From an uncultured Candidatus Melainabacteria bacterium (GTDB lineage: Bacteria > Cyanobacteriota > Vampirovibrionia > Gastranaerophilales > Gastranaerophilaceae), in contig CAKUZD010000002.1 in assembly GCA_934718275.1 (NCBI GenBank), positions 62,001 through 126,000 on the forward strand: a stretch of 64,000 nt of DNA, read 5' to 3'. A model generated the notes under the pieces. It searched no databases, had not been told where the DNA came from, and saw only the letters and a program-made list of their open reading frames with translations. Of this stretch, positions 8,473 through 16,656 are shown one piece after another; within the stretch, counting starts at the first letter, position 1, and each line of letters opens with the position of its first letter. Position numbers and translations under genes: made by a program.

Positions 8473-9342
8473 ATGAGTGGAAAAGATTATCTTTTTATAA
8501 ATTTTGCAGCACCAACTAATGCAAATTATACAGGTGGATATACTTCTTCGGAAACGGTTTCAAGTATGTCTACAGATGTTTTTACAGAAAGTAAAAAACA
8601 AAAAAAGAAAACTACCAAAACTGTGGGTACAAAAAGTAGTACCAAAAGTTCTGCTACTAAAAAATCGAGTACAACAAAGTCTGCGACTAAAAAAGCTACA
8701 ACTGACAAAACAAGTAATAGCAAATCCGGCGTTAAAAAGAAGCAAACAACAAAACCAAGAACGACCGCAGAAAGGTTGCATGCTGATTGGCAGACGGTAT
8801 TAGAGGTAGGAGCAAAAACTAAACATGAAGGTTTTAAATGTGATCCAAATATTTCAAAAACATTTTTCAACTCAGTTGCTGATGCTGCAAAACGTTTGAA
8901 TTGTAACCCTGATGATTTAGCTGCAATTATGTTCTTGGAATCTCATTTTGACCCAAGGGCTAAAAAAGGAATTTATACGGGATTAATTCAAATTGATAAA
9001 ATGTCATTTGACAGTATTCCTGATACCAAATGCTCATATTCTCAATATTGTAGACTTCCAAGAGAAAAACAACTGAAATATGTAGAAAAATATTTAAAAA
9101 TGCGTATAGAAGAACAAGGTTTAAAAGGTTTTTTAAGTGGAGGACAGCTTTACACACTTGTTCGTAGGCCTAAGGCTGTGCATACCAGAAGTGAAGTGAA
9201 AAAAAATCAACAATTAGTTACTGATGCACGAAAAGTTCCTGCAAAAATAAAAAAAGAAAAAGAAGAATATGAGAAAACAATCAAATCAAATTCTAATTCC
9301 GGTTCGGAATCTAAACCGAAAAAATTAAATGTAAAAACATAA
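8473..9342 (+). CDS. Lysozyme-like (SLT-type) protein with Lys/Thr-rich linker
   Basis: This is a 289-residue protein. Residues 40-100 are a low-complexity Lys/Thr/Ser tract (KKKTTKTVGTKSSTKSS type). The next domain, about 115-235, contains LNCNPDDLAAIMFLESHFDP, where E156 corresponds to the catalytic Glu of soluble lytic transglycosylase/lysozyme folds, followed by GIYTGLIQIDKMSFDSI. There is no clear signal peptide. The same E-[ST]-H-F motif recurs in the 1498-residue protein encoded at 25839-30335 (EQETHFG), suggesting a shared domain type. Peptidoglycan cleavage is inferred from the motif. It may be co-transcribed with bioB (61-bp gap) or independent. Confidence 0.6.
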   Translation: MSGKDYLFINFAAPTNANYTGGYTSSETVSSMSTDVFTESKKQKKKTTKTVGTKSSTKSSATKKSSTTKSATKKATTDKTSNSKSGVKKKQTTKPRTTAERLHADWQTVLEVGAKTKHEGFKCDPNISKTFFNSVADAAKRLNCNPDDLAAIMFLESHFDPRAKKGIYTGLIQIDKMSFDSIPDTKCSYSQYCRLPREKQLKYVEKYLKMRIEEQGLKGFLSGGQLYTLVRRPKAVHTRSEVKKNQQLVTDARKVPAKIKKEKEEYEKTIKSNSNSGSESKPKKLNVKT

Positions 9343-9347
9343 GCTAT

Positions 9348-10307
9348 TTATTTTACGCTATGTTTGGTATCAAATCTGTCAGCCAAAAAAGTTGATACCA
9401 ATGGGATTACAATATAATATATTGTCCCCAAAATAGCTGCCGGTTTTACAATTTTTATACCTTCAATATATTTTTCAAGTTTTGGAGAATTCTTGTTAAC
9501 TTCAGAGAATTTTTTAATAAAGTTTTCTGTAGATTTTTCAGATAGCTTATCTATCAAATAACTTCCACCAATACATAATCCTGTTGAAATTGCCGAATTA
9601 TATATAAGAGCTTTTTTTCTATCTTGCTCAATTTTTTTGCTTTTTGCGGTTTGCCGAATAAATGCTCCTGTTGCCAAAATATCTGTTAATGACATCATAT
9701 TGAATTCGTAATTTGTATTATGAAATTTATTTGTGATTTTTTTTACCGTAGGCGTATCAATAATTTTGCCAATGCCTTTAGATAAATGTTCCATACCGGT
9801 AAAAGTTACATGTTTGGTTACTGATTTTTTATTTTCATCTTGTTCGTTTTTTTTATGAAAAATCTTATTCATAAGCGGTGGGATGAATGCGCAAGTCATT
9901 ACAGATTTTGGAACAGCTATTACAAACCCTAATCCGAGTTTAAATAGTTGTGTAGCAAATTTATATTTGGAAGATGAGTTTAAAGATTTTTCACCATTTT
10001 GTAAAAATTTTTTAGTTTCATTTTTTAAATACCTTGAAGGTTCTTTATCAATATTTTTCATCGCCTTTGCAAAGGGTAAAGATACTCCAAGCATTAGCAG
10101 ATATCCGGCAGCACTTGATGCTAGCGATTTGGCACAGGCGTATTTTTTATTTTGTTTATCAGTGTTTGGGGTTGCCATAATTGATAACGGTCGCGCAATT
10201 GTAGAAAGTGCCAGAGAGGCTGAAGCTATAAATAAAGCCCCATTATCTGCCGCAAATTCTAATCCCTTTTTAAAAAATCTATTTGTGTAAATAGGCTGTA
10301 CTTTCAT
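9348..10307 (-). CDS. Lineage hypothetical membrane protein
   Basis: This 319-residue protein begins MKVQPIYTNRFFKKGLEF, an 'MKVxxI...FxxG' start similar to other lineage proteins in this window. Hydrophobic stretches suggest about four to six membrane segments: ALFIASASLALSTIA, LASSAAGYLLMLGVSLPFA, LGLGFVIAVPKSVMTCAFI, NSAISTGLCIGGSYLI and PAAILGTIYYIVIPLVSTFL. I do not recognise a named family. Its ATG is only 16 bp from the start of divergent pnuC, so the promoters must overlap the coding starts or one start is misplaced. Confidence 0.6.
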   Translation of the reverse strand: MKVQPIYTNRFFKKGLEFAADNGALFIASASLALSTIARPLSIMATPNTDKQNKKYACAKSLASSAAGYLLMLGVSLPFAKAMKNIDKEPSRYLKNETKKFLQNGEKSLNSSSKYKFATQLFKLGLGFVIAVPKSVMTCAFIPPLMNKIFHKKNEQDENKKSVTKHVTFTGMEHLSKGIGKIIDTPTVKKITNKFHNTNYEFNMMSLTDILATGAFIRQTAKSKKIEQDRKKALIYNSAISTGLCIGGSYLIDKLSEKSTENFIKKFSEVNKNSPKLEKYIEGIKIVKPAAILGTIYYIVIPLVSTFLADRFDTKHSVK

Positions 10308-10323
10308 CGTAATTCATTATACA

Positions 10324-11019
10324 ATGCTCACAATGGAATTTACAGATTTTGTAAAAAAAGAATTAACCGGTTGGAAGAAGGAAGAAACTATTTCTCTTTT
10401 TGCGGTTCTTGCTATAATTTTAATAAATGCAATTATTGTAAAAGATAATCCAATTGCTGTAATTTCAGCATTTTGCGGTATTTTATATACTACAATTGCC
10501 GGTAAAGGTAAGATTTCGTGCTACTTTTTTGGACTTTCGGGCTCATGGTGCTATGTATGGTTAGCATTGATAAATGCGTTATGGGGTAATATGCTTTTGT
10601 ATCTTTGTTATTACATCCCAATGCAAATTTTCGGAATTTTTAAATGGAAAAAACACCTCAAAACAGATACAAAAGAAATTGTTAAAATTTGTTTGTCACA
10701 AAAAGACCGTATAAAGCTTATTATATTTGGAATTTTAGGTTCTGTTGTAACCAGTTTAATATTATTTTTCTGTCAAGACAAAAGTCCTATAGCAGACGGA
10801 GTTACAACATTTTTGTCTGTCTTAGGAATGTATTTAACGGTGCGGAGAGCTATAGAACAATGGTTTATATGGATGATAGTCAATGGAATTTCAGTTGTTA
10901 TGTGGTTAAACCTTGTTCTGCACGGGGCAAAAACATATTCTACCGTAATAATGTGGGGAGTTTATTTTGTTTTAGCGGTGTATTTTTATTTTGAGTGGAA
11001 AAAAGAATTAAATAAATAG
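10324..11019 (+). CDS. pnuC: Nicotinamide riboside/mononucleotide transporter PnuC
   Basis: This 231-residue membrane protein has seven or eight hydrophobic helices and PnuC hallmarks: the GKGKISCYFFGLSGSWCYVWLA segment, the LLYLCYYIPMQIFGIFKWKKH motif with the ligand-side WxxWxxN-like region, and the C-terminal YFYFEWKKEL tail. PnuC takes up nicotinamide riboside (or a related B3 vitamer) for NAD synthesis by facilitated diffusion coupled to intracellular phosphorylation. No nadR or kinase is adjacent. The start could be the ATG at 10324 or at 10333. Neither has a clear ribosome-binding site, and TATACAAT overlaps the first, so a leaderless message is possible. Confidence 0.88.
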   Translation: MLTMEFTDFVKKELTGWKKEETISLFAVLAIILINAIIVKDNPIAVISAFCGILYTTIAGKGKISCYFFGLSGSWCYVWLALINALWGNMLLYLCYYIPMQIFGIFKWKKHLKTDTKEIVKICLSQKDRIKLIIFGILGSVVTSLILFFCQDKSPIADGVTTFLSVLGMYLTVRRAIEQWFIWMIVNGISVVMWLNLVLHGAKTYSTVIMWGVYFVLAVYFYFEWKKELNK

Positions 11020-11127
11020 GGCTTTATTAATGTCAAATTGTCAATCTTAAACAATTAATCGGGCGGATTTTGTTGAACAAAACCCTCAGAAAGGCTGTAA
11101 ATATTATATTTTTTCACATTGTGGCAT

Positions 11128-11224
11128 TGTAAATAAATTCGTCATGTTGAGGCAGAGCCGAAACATCGCATGATTGATGAAACGTTTTAAGAGATTCTTT
11201 GCTTCTTCTCTCACAATGATGTAA
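11128..11224. repeat. Intergenic repeat module A (single copy)
   Basis: One copy of the 'TCATGTTGAGGC..AGCCGAAACATCGCATG..TTCTTCGCT..CTCACAATGA' module lies here alone between pnuC and the second prepilin. It is more diverged than the copies at 22.3, 24.6, 24.9, 25.4, 40.75, 40.85 and 55.97 kb. No ORF is supported in it. Confidence 0.8.
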
Positions 11225-11240
11225 TTATTTTCGTGGTCAT

Positions 11241-11996
11241 TTATTTATTGTAGCTTGCGCCTTTTTTGTAATTTTCATATTCTAATTTGTCGTATCCGCT
11301 AAAAATATTTTTTAAGCTTTTGCCTCCTACATGTGCACCTGTTTGAAATACTAATTTTTCCTTGTAAACAGGGAATTCATAAACATCACGACCATATTGA
11401 TTAGGGGTTCTGTTTCCATTTACGTCAACATTAAAATATCCACAAGCATAGGATGTCCAAGTAATTGTTTTATCACTTCCATCCGGATTTTTTATAGGTC
11501 TGCCATATCCATCAGTTGCTGCACTTGTTAGGACTTTAGCGCATTCAGGTCTTTGTTGGTTGCTAACTCGTACAATAGCACCATTTGAAAGGATTATTGT
11601 AGGTGTTCCTATGCTTAATGTATCACCTTTATTATTATCATCTAATCTTAAAGTTGCATATCTTACATCGTAATAATATTGGGAGCATCCGCTATCACTT
11701 CTGCCACTGCAAACTTTAACAGCATTTAAATATTTACTGATATTTTTTGCAACTTCATAAGAAGAATCAGTAGTATTAAACAATGCAGAATTATCTCCAA
11801 TAACGTCTAAATCTTTTTGTGCAAGTATAAGAGCATTACCTAAATCGGAATAAAGTTTTTTTGTTCTGACTATAAGCTCCTTGTCTTGTTTGTTTTGAAT
11901 TAGTGTAGGTAAAGTCATGGCTGCAACCACACCAATAATGGATAGGGTAATTAAAACTTCAGCTAAAGTAAATCCAAATTGACCATTTTTTTTCAT
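11241..11996 (-). CDS. Type IV prepilin-like protein (pseudopilin)
   Basis: This 251-residue protein has the leader MKKNGQFG and processing site G/FTLAEVLITLSIIGVVAA (F+1, E+5), followed by a hydrophobic helix. The mature domain includes several Cys (VCSGRSDSGCSQ, RPECAKV, YACGYF) and an Asp-rich DVNGNRTPNQYGRDVYEFPVY segment. A similar Asp-X-Asn-G-X-(K/R)-P-N-XX-G-X-D motif occurs in the prepilin at 16.7-17.5 kb (DINGIKKPNRYGHDLFSF). This may be a calcium-binding loop like those of type II major pseudopilins. RBS AGAGG precedes it. It diverges from a small HTH gene 113 bp away, the same arrangement as at 1.2 kb. Confidence 0.87.
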   Translation of the reverse strand: MKKNGQFGFTLAEVLITLSIIGVVAAMTLPTLIQNKQDKELIVRTKKLYSDLGNALILAQKDLDVIGDNSALFNTTDSSYEVAKNISKYLNAVKVCSGRSDSGCSQYYYDVRYATLRLDDNNKGDTLSIGTPTIILSNGAIVRVSNQQRPECAKVLTSAATDGYGRPIKNPDGSDKTITWTSYACGYFNVDVNGNRTPNQYGRDVYEFPVYKEKLVFQTGAHVGGKSLKNIFSGYDKLEYENYKKGASYNK

Positions 11997-12109
11997 AGAA
12001 ACCTCTTTTTATTAAAAAATATTACAAAATCAATGACTATATAGTAATTATTATTCCTATATAATAATAAAGTTTACTATATTGTCTTATATATGTCAAT
12101 ATAATCATA

Positions 12110-12331
12110 ATGAGTGTACGGACAGATATAAAAACATTACTTGCGGAAAACGATATTTCTATAACAAAGTTGGCAGAAATGCTTACACAAAAAACAGGAA
12201 AATATTATTCGCAATCAAATATTTCTCAAAAACTTTTGAGAAGAACACTAAAATATGAAGAAGCCAAAATTATTGGCGAACTTCTAGGTTATGACCTGAA
12301 ATTTACTCGCAAAAAAATGGTTAAATATTAG
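12110..12331 (+). CDS. Small HTH DNA-binding protein
   Basis: This 73-residue protein begins MSVRTDIKTLLAENDISITK and continues with LAEMLTQKTGKYYSQSNISQKLLRRTLKYEEAKIIGELLGYDLKF. It has a lambda-repressor-like fold in which SQSNISQKL would be the recognition helix. It resembles short phage or conjugative-element regulators. No Shine-Dalgarno is seen, and TATAAT at 12100-12105 sits 4 nt before the ATG. The gene diverges from the prepilin at 11241-11996 across an AT-rich 113-bp gap. Confidence 0.72.
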   Translation: MSVRTDIKTLLAENDISITKLAEMLTQKTGKYYSQSNISQKLLRRTLKYEEAKIIGELLGYDLKFTRKKMVKY

Positions 12332-12410
12332 AGTTTATTTCCCATCCCTCAAATTGTTTATTGAAAAGTTGTATTCAAACATTGCTGTTAAATAATACAA
12401 ATAAAACAAT

Positions 12411-12440
12411 AAAAAAGACAGGTTTGAACCTGTCTTTTTT
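12411..12440 (-). terminator. Terminator after tRNA-Met
   Basis: A perfect palindrome with 14-bp arms (AAAAAAGACAGGTT / AACCTGTCTTTTTT) ends 4 bp from the tRNA 3' end. T-runs on both sides make it usable for both the tRNA (minus) and the HTH gene (plus). Confidence 0.85.
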
Positions 12441-12443
12441 ATT

Positions 12444-12517
12444 TAGCAAGGGAGAGATTCGAACTCTCGACCTCACGGGTATGAGCCGTGCGCTCTCACC
12501 AGCTGAGCTACCTTGCC
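12444..12517 (-). tRNA. tRNA-Met (CAT), elongator type
   Basis: The 74-nt cloverleaf is complete on the minus strand. The acceptor is GGCAAGG with CCTTGCT, the D arm GCTC/GAGC, the anticodon stem CACGG/CCGTG with loop CTCATAC (anticodon CAT), and the T arm GAGAG TTCGAAT CTCTC. The discriminator is A, and CCA is not encoded. The body resembles elongator tRNA-Met rather than initiator, since it lacks the three G:C anticodon-stem pairs typical of initiators. A lysidine-modified tRNA-Ile(CAT) is less likely but not excluded. Confidence 0.93.
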
Positions 12518-12525
12518 ACAATTTC

Positions 12526-12554
12526 TATTTAAATTTATCAACTTTCGCTGACAA
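12526..12554 (-). promoter_or_regulatory. Predicted promoter of tRNA-Met
   Basis: On the minus strand, TTGTCA (12549-12554) and TAAATA (12526-12531) are separated by 17 bp. The predicted start lies 1-2 nt before the tRNA 5' end at 12517. Confidence 0.5.
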
Positions 12555-12717
12555 TTCTCATTTTTACATAAAAAAAATAAAATAGCAAGTGTTTTATTTT
12601 TTAGTCGTTGTATACATTAATGCTAAGTTAACTACAGCGAAACAAGAGGATAAATAAAATATATAAAAAAAATATGGCGGATAAAATATTCCACCATATT
12701 TATATATAAAAACTTAA

Positions 12718-13095
12718 CTAACCGCCTATTCTTAAAGGTTCATTTTGCCCTTGTGGAACTTGTTGAGGTGGCTGATTTTTATTCATTTTTTCTTGAAGTT
12801 TGGCTTGTTTTTTTTGCAAAGACAACATCTTCTTAATAGCTTTTGCTTCTCCTGTTGGCTTGTTAAAGTTTTCAGGGTTAAGTGTAGCCATTTTTTCCCA
12901 ACATCCGGGAACATTAGATTTTTCATTACAAATACAATTTCTCCAAGTTTCTCCTGTTTGTTTATCAACAAGAATTGTCAACATATTATTGCTTGTAACA
13001 ACTTCATATCTGTTCTCAGGTGCTTTGGTTGCAACTTGAATTAACATTATGATAAGAAGTAAAACTATTAAACCATTTACAATATTTTCTTTCAT
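12718..13095 (-). CDS. Hypothetical membrane-anchored protein
   Basis: This 125-residue protein has a single N-terminal membrane helix or uncleaved signal (IVNGLIVLLLIIMLIQVA). It is followed by a small domain with YEVVTSNNMLTILVDKQTGETWRNCICNE...VPGCW and a Gln/Pro-rich tail (NQPPQQVPQGQNEPLR). The three Cys suggest an extracytoplasmic disulfide. RBS AAGGAG. An imperfect terminator-like hairpin (ATATGGCGG / CCACCATAT, 12671-12702) lies past its stop. No family recognised. Confidence 0.65.
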   Translation of the reverse strand: MKENIVNGLIVLLLIIMLIQVATKAPENRYEVVTSNNMLTILVDKQTGETWRNCICNEKSNVPGCWEKMATLNPENFNKPTGEAKAIKKMLSLQKKQAKLQEKMNKNQPPQQVPQGQNEPLRIGG

Positions 13096-13225
13096 AAAAA
13101 ATTCTCCTTATGTTTAACACTGTTTATTATACATATAAACTATCTTATTATCAAGATGTTGCTAATAAGTCGAATGTAATTGGACTAAAAAATTTTTAAA
13201 ATATTTTTATGAAAGGAGAAATTAT

Positions 13226-13573
13226 ATGGTTTTATTAGTTAGGTGGATATTGTTTGCATTAGCTATAATTTTTACAGCGTGGCTTGTTCCGGGAATTGAT
13301 GTCCAAAGTTTTCAAAGTGCTATGCTTGTCACTGTGATTATTGCTCTAATAAATATTTTTATAAGACCGTTAATCGTGTTTATTACATTACCGATAAACA
13401 TTCTAACACTTGGAATTTTTACACTTATTATTAACGCTTTTCTTTTAATGCTTGCAGGATACGTATCACCGGGGTTTGAAGTTGATGGCTTTTTAGCTGC
13501 ATTTTTGGGTTCTATTGTTCTTGCTTTTTTAGGTTTAATAATAAATATGGTTACAATAAATGGGGAAGAATAA
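13226..13573 (+). CDS. Phage holin family 4 (PF04020-type) membrane protein
   Basis: This 115-residue protein has four predicted membrane helices. The family signature is seen in AIIFTAWLVPGIDVQSFQ, ALINIFIRPLIVFITLPINILTLGIF, NAFLLMLAGYVSPGFEVDGF and a final hydrophobic helix. Despite the 'mycobacterial phage holin superfamily IV' name, chromosomal members are widespread small inner-membrane proteins of unknown role. No phage genes are near. AAAGGAGAAATTAT precedes the ATG. Confidence 0.85.
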   Translation: MVLLVRWILFALAIIFTAWLVPGIDVQSFQSAMLVTVIIALINIFIRPLIVFITLPINILTLGIFTLIINAFLLMLAGYVSPGFEVDGFLAAFLGSIVLAFLGLIINMVTINGEE

Positions 13574-13591
13574 AAATTCTTCCCTTTTTTT
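13563..13591 (+). terminator. Terminator overlapping the end of the holin-like gene
   Basis: GGGAAGAAT / ATTCTTCCC with a 4-nt A loop is followed by T7. The first arm includes the last codons and the stop of the gene. Confidence 0.85.
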
Positions 13592-13596
13592 ATATT

Positions 13597-14553
13597 TTAG
13601 TTGTATAGTGCGTGTTTTAGAAAACGGCAGATAAGTTTATAGGCGGCATGTGTCGCCTTACTTTCTCTGAGAGAATTTAGCATTATAAAATCATGAATTG
13701 TGTTATTAATCCTTACACAAGCAGTATCTACTCCGGCCTCTATCAGTTTTTGAGCGTATTCTTCTCCTTCATCTCGCAGAACATCATTTTCTGCGGTAAT
13801 AATTAATGTTGGTGGCAAACCTGTTAAGTCGTCAATTTCTGCTTTTAGCGGGGAAACAGAAATTTCTTTTTTCTGATTTTTATTATCAAGATAGGCGTTA
13901 AAGAAGTATTCCATAGCTTTTTTACTTAGCCAAGGGCCATCTTTAAATTCGCTATATGATTTTGTGTTCATATCGGCATCACATACCGGATAAATTAATG
14001 CTTGGAAACATATTTCGGGACCGCCTTCATAATTTATTTTAATGGCTGTAGCTGTTGCCAAATTTCCACCGGCACTATCTCCGACAATTGCAATTTTTTT
14101 CGGATTAATTCCGTAATCACTTCCATTTTCTCCAAAATATTTAACAGTTTCATAAATGTGGTTTAATGCTATCGGGTATTTAAATTCTGGAGATTTGGGA
14201 TAATTTACAAATGCAATAGCAGTTCTTGCGTGTATTGCAATTGTTTTGATTGTCATATCAAAAACATCTGCATTTCCCATTACCCAACCTCCGCCATGAC
14301 AATAAATTGTTAGAGGTAATTTTTCATTTTTATACTGTTCGGGCTTAACTAATCTGATACTAATATCCCCCGCAAGAGTGCTAAAAATTGAGATATCTTC
14401 AACGGAAGCTTCTAAATCTTTGTAATCTTTGTCCTGCGTTTCAACAAGAAATCTTCTTGCATCATCAGCAGTCATCTCGTAAATAGGTTTTTCTATTTCT
14501 AAATTATCAATAAAATTTTTTACAACGTTATCTAAGTGTATGTGTTTTGACAT
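13597..14553 (-). CDS. Alpha/beta hydrolase, HSL-family esterase/lipase
   Basis: This 318-residue protein has the hormone-sensitive-lipase family oxyanion motif HGGGW (86-90) and the nucleophile elbow GDSAGG (Ser160). The acid is probably the Asp in TAENDVLRDEGEEYA and the His that in NNTIHDFIM. The cap region and length fit HSL/group IV carboxylesterases, which cleave short-chain esters in the cytoplasm. RBS AAAGGATAAA. It is monocistronic and convergent with the holin-like gene. Substrate unknown. Confidence 0.9.
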   Translation of the reverse strand: MSKHIHLDNVVKNFIDNLEIEKPIYEMTADDARRFLVETQDKDYKDLEASVEDISIFSTLAGDISIRLVKPEQYKNEKLPLTIYCHGGGWVMGNADVFDMTIKTIAIHARTAIAFVNYPKSPEFKYPIALNHIYETVKYFGENGSDYGINPKKIAIVGDSAGGNLATATAIKINYEGGPEICFQALIYPVCDADMNTKSYSEFKDGPWLSKKAMEYFFNAYLDNKNQKKEISVSPLKAEIDDLTGLPPTLIITAENDVLRDEGEEYAQKLIEAGVDTACVRINNTIHDFIMLNSLRESKATHAAYKLICRFLKHALYN

Positions 14554-14667
14554 ATTTTATCCTTTCTAATAATTGAGTTGTGACAAATACAATTTTTTTA
14601 GAAAAATAATAAAATTCATTACCCCAATGTCCATATTTGTAATATAATAATTTTGTAAAAAAGAAAT

Positions 14668-14742
14668 AGCGGTATCGTCTAGTGGTTAGGACGAGAGATT
14701 CTCATTCTCTAAACAGGGGTTCAATTCCCCTTACCGCCGCCA
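14668..14742 (+). tRNA. tRNA-Glu (CTC) with encoded CCA
   Basis: The cloverleaf has the D arm GTCT AGTGGTTAG GAC, anticodon arm AGAGA TTCTCAT TCTCT (anticodon CTC), T arm AGGGG TTCAATT CCCCT, acceptor 3' strand TACCGCC, G73 and encoded CCA. U8-C9 and G73 match bacterial tRNA-Glu. Oddity: the first acceptor base is A, so pair 1:72 is A-C rather than the expected G-C. The body end is 14739. Unlike the other two tRNAs here, CCA is encoded. Confidence 0.88.
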
Positions 14743-14744
14743 AA

Positions 14745-15640
14745 AAGCTCCTAATATATGATAGGGAAAAGATTCTTCGCTCCGCTCAGAATGACCGAAT
14801 ATATTATATTCAGAATGACGGAATTAATTTTCTTTTTTTATTAGGGCGAGGGGTATATAAAAGTGTTGGAGATATGAAAGAAAGTAACTTATCCGATAAG
14901 GTCTTTTCACGTTTCACTTCTCACTAAAGTCTTGTAGGGTGGTGGTACCTACCCCGCCAATATTGAAAATCATCAGCTGGATTCTTTCGGGCAAAGCCCT
15001 CAGAATGACCGAAATTATTGTCCTCTCGCCCCCATGGGGAGAGAGAGTAGGCGTTTGAGCAACGCGAATTACGCATACGAGAGAGGGGCTGAATTTGATC
15101 AGAGTCTATCAATTTCAGAGAGTGGTTTGTTTAATGATATTTTTATTGCCTTAATTGGTTGTCCTTCGTGGACGGCGGGAACTTTTTATGAAAAAAGTTC
15201 CACAAAACCATCCACACGCTTCATTCACTAATAACTAGTAAGTTCAATAAGAAAACAGTCAAACTCGCTTTGCTCAAACAATGACTGTTTTTGTCGTTTA
15301 TTTCACTAACAAGTTATTGCTCATTTCGCTATCGTGGCATTATTAAAGCCCCTAACCCTAACCCTGTCTTGAATTTGCTCCACGCTCACAGAATTCCACA
15401 AAAGTGGCATCGTCACAGTTTGTTCCATCTGCTCGCTATCCGGACTCGTTGCACTCCGTCCGTACGCAAATTCGCTCTCCCACAAGGGGCGAGGGGAAGA
15501 TTATAAGTGTTGGAGATATGAAAGAAAGTAACTTATCCGATAAGGTCTTTTCACGTTTCACTTCTCACTAAACCTTAACGTCTTAACGCCCTATTGCCTT
15601 ATTACTTTTAAAAAACATACCCAATACTACAAATTTACAA
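14745..15640. repeat. Mosaic intergenic repeat island 1
   Basis: About 900 bp without a supported gene, assembled from modules seen elsewhere. It holds an 'attcttcgctccgctcagaatgac' tail (module A), module E (GTGTTGGAGATATGAAAG...CACTTCTCACT, twice, 14863-14926 and 15508-15570), module B (GGTACCTACCCCGCC...GGATTCTTTCGGGCAAAGCC, 14931-15014), module D (CTCTCGCCC...GAGAGAGGGGC, 15023-15090) and module C (GTCCTTCGTGGACGGCGGGA to CGCTATCGTGGCATT, about 15155-15340). Open frames inside are short and not conserved between copies. Confidence 0.85.
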
Positions 15641-15727
15641 TTCTACTATACATTACCTGATTGTAGAATAAAAAATAATTTGCTTCTTCTTAAAATAGTT
15701 TTGGTATTAAAGTTTAAGGAGGAAATA

Positions 15728-16030
15728 ATGTTTTATAATGTATTAAATTTAAAAGAACTTGGCAAAACTGACAAACCTTTTGAAAAAGAAACTCTTATGG
15801 AACATAATGACAGTTGCCTATCTGTTGTTTCTTTGAAAAAAGAAGAAATTATAGATACGCACACATCAAAATGTGATGCTGCAGTAATTGTTATAGATGG
15901 AGAGATTGAGCTTCATTTTGACGCCGAAAAATTTAAAATAGAAAAAGGTGAAATTTTGATGTTTAAAAAAGATGAACAACACAAGGTTGTAGCATTGAAA
16001 GACAGTCGTTTTTTATTGATAAAAATTTAA
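15728..16030 (+). CDS. Cupin-domain protein
   Basis: This protein has 100 residues from the ATG at 15728, which has AAGGAGG 5 nt upstream. A longer frame from 15680 skips that site. The single small cupin barrel is visible in THTSKCDAAVIVIDGEIELHF, GEILMFKKDEQHKVVAL and SRFLLIKI. The His residues of TH and EQH are candidate metal ligands. It resembles small stand-alone cupins of unknown substrate. A terminator follows directly. Confidence 0.78.
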   Translation: MFYNVLNLKELGKTDKPFEKETLMEHNDSCLSVVSLKKEEIIDTHTSKCDAAVIVIDGEIELHFDAEKFKIEKGEILMFKKDEQHKVVALKDSRFLLIKI

Positions 16031-16035
16031 GTACT

Positions 16036-16073
16036 AACAACAGTTGGAAATTTTTTCAACTGTTGTTTTTTTT
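16036..16073 (+). terminator. Terminator of the cupin gene
   Basis: Perfect 11-bp stem AACAACAGTTG / CAACTGTTGTT followed by T8. Confidence 0.88.
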
Positions 16074-16200
16074 ATATATATATAATTTAAATGGTATTTT
16101 GATGCCTGTTTGTAATTTAGTTTATATATATGATTTTTTTTATTAAGAACAATTCTATAATACGTGAGTTGTGTGCTTGTAATTTATTTATGGAGGAATT

Positions 16201-16629
16201 ATGGAACAGTTTGGAGTGCAACCTGAGGAACAAGAAGAAAAAGTTAGTCATAATATTTTTTCTTCCGAAAATTATGGAATAGGCAGATTGGAATTTTTAG
16301 GTGCAAATTCTATAATATATTTCGTTCTTTATATTTTATATCTTTCTTTGGGGGCAATATTTGCTTTATGTGGAGCAGATAAGGCGTCAACAATGATTTT
16401 TGTAAATATTATAGGAGTACCGCTTGCAACATATTTATTTACAATGAACTTTGCACACAGGATGTATCATATTGGTTGGACAGATGAACTAAATTCAAGA
16501 TCTATAGCAGCAATGATTGCAATAGTCTTATGCGTGGGTTCTGTAATTCCATTGATTAATATATTTATAGGTGTAATATTTTTAATTTGGAGTATAATTT
16601 TGACATTAGTTCCCGGTGATAATGAATAG
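16201..16629 (+). CDS. DUF805-like small membrane protein
   Basis: This 142-residue protein has a soluble N-terminal 30 residues, then about four membrane helices. IGRLEFLGANSIIYF at the membrane entry, AHRMYHIGWTD after helix 2 or 3, and the ending IWSIILTLVPGDNE parallel DUF805 landmarks (GRxSRxEYW, RRLHDxGxSGW, PGxxGxN). RBS GGAGG. The function of the family is unknown. It is immediately upstream (27 bp) of the poly-G prepilin gene and may be co-transcribed with it. Confidence 0.6.
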   Translation: MEQFGVQPEEQEEKVSHNIFSSENYGIGRLEFLGANSIIYFVLYILYLSLGAIFALCGADKASTMIFVNIIGVPLATYLFTMNFAHRMYHIGWTDELNSRSIAAMIAIVLCVGSVIPLINIFIGVIFLIWSIILTLVPGDNE

Positions 16630-16656
16630 TTATATAAAAAGAGAGGTAATAATTAT

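Noticed and set aside
13226..13573. Holin-like gene as a sign of a prophage
   Set aside because: No endolysin, capsid, portal or integrase genes nearby; chromosomal members of this family are common.
14682..15506. Several ATG frames in repeat island 1
   Set aside because: They start inside tRNA-Glu or repeat modules, differ between copies of the same module, and have no ribosome-binding sites.
15518..15571. A 17-codon peptide (MKESNLSDKVFSRFTSH) in module E copies
   Set aside because: The copy at 22908 has a stop at the third codon, so the peptide is not conserved.
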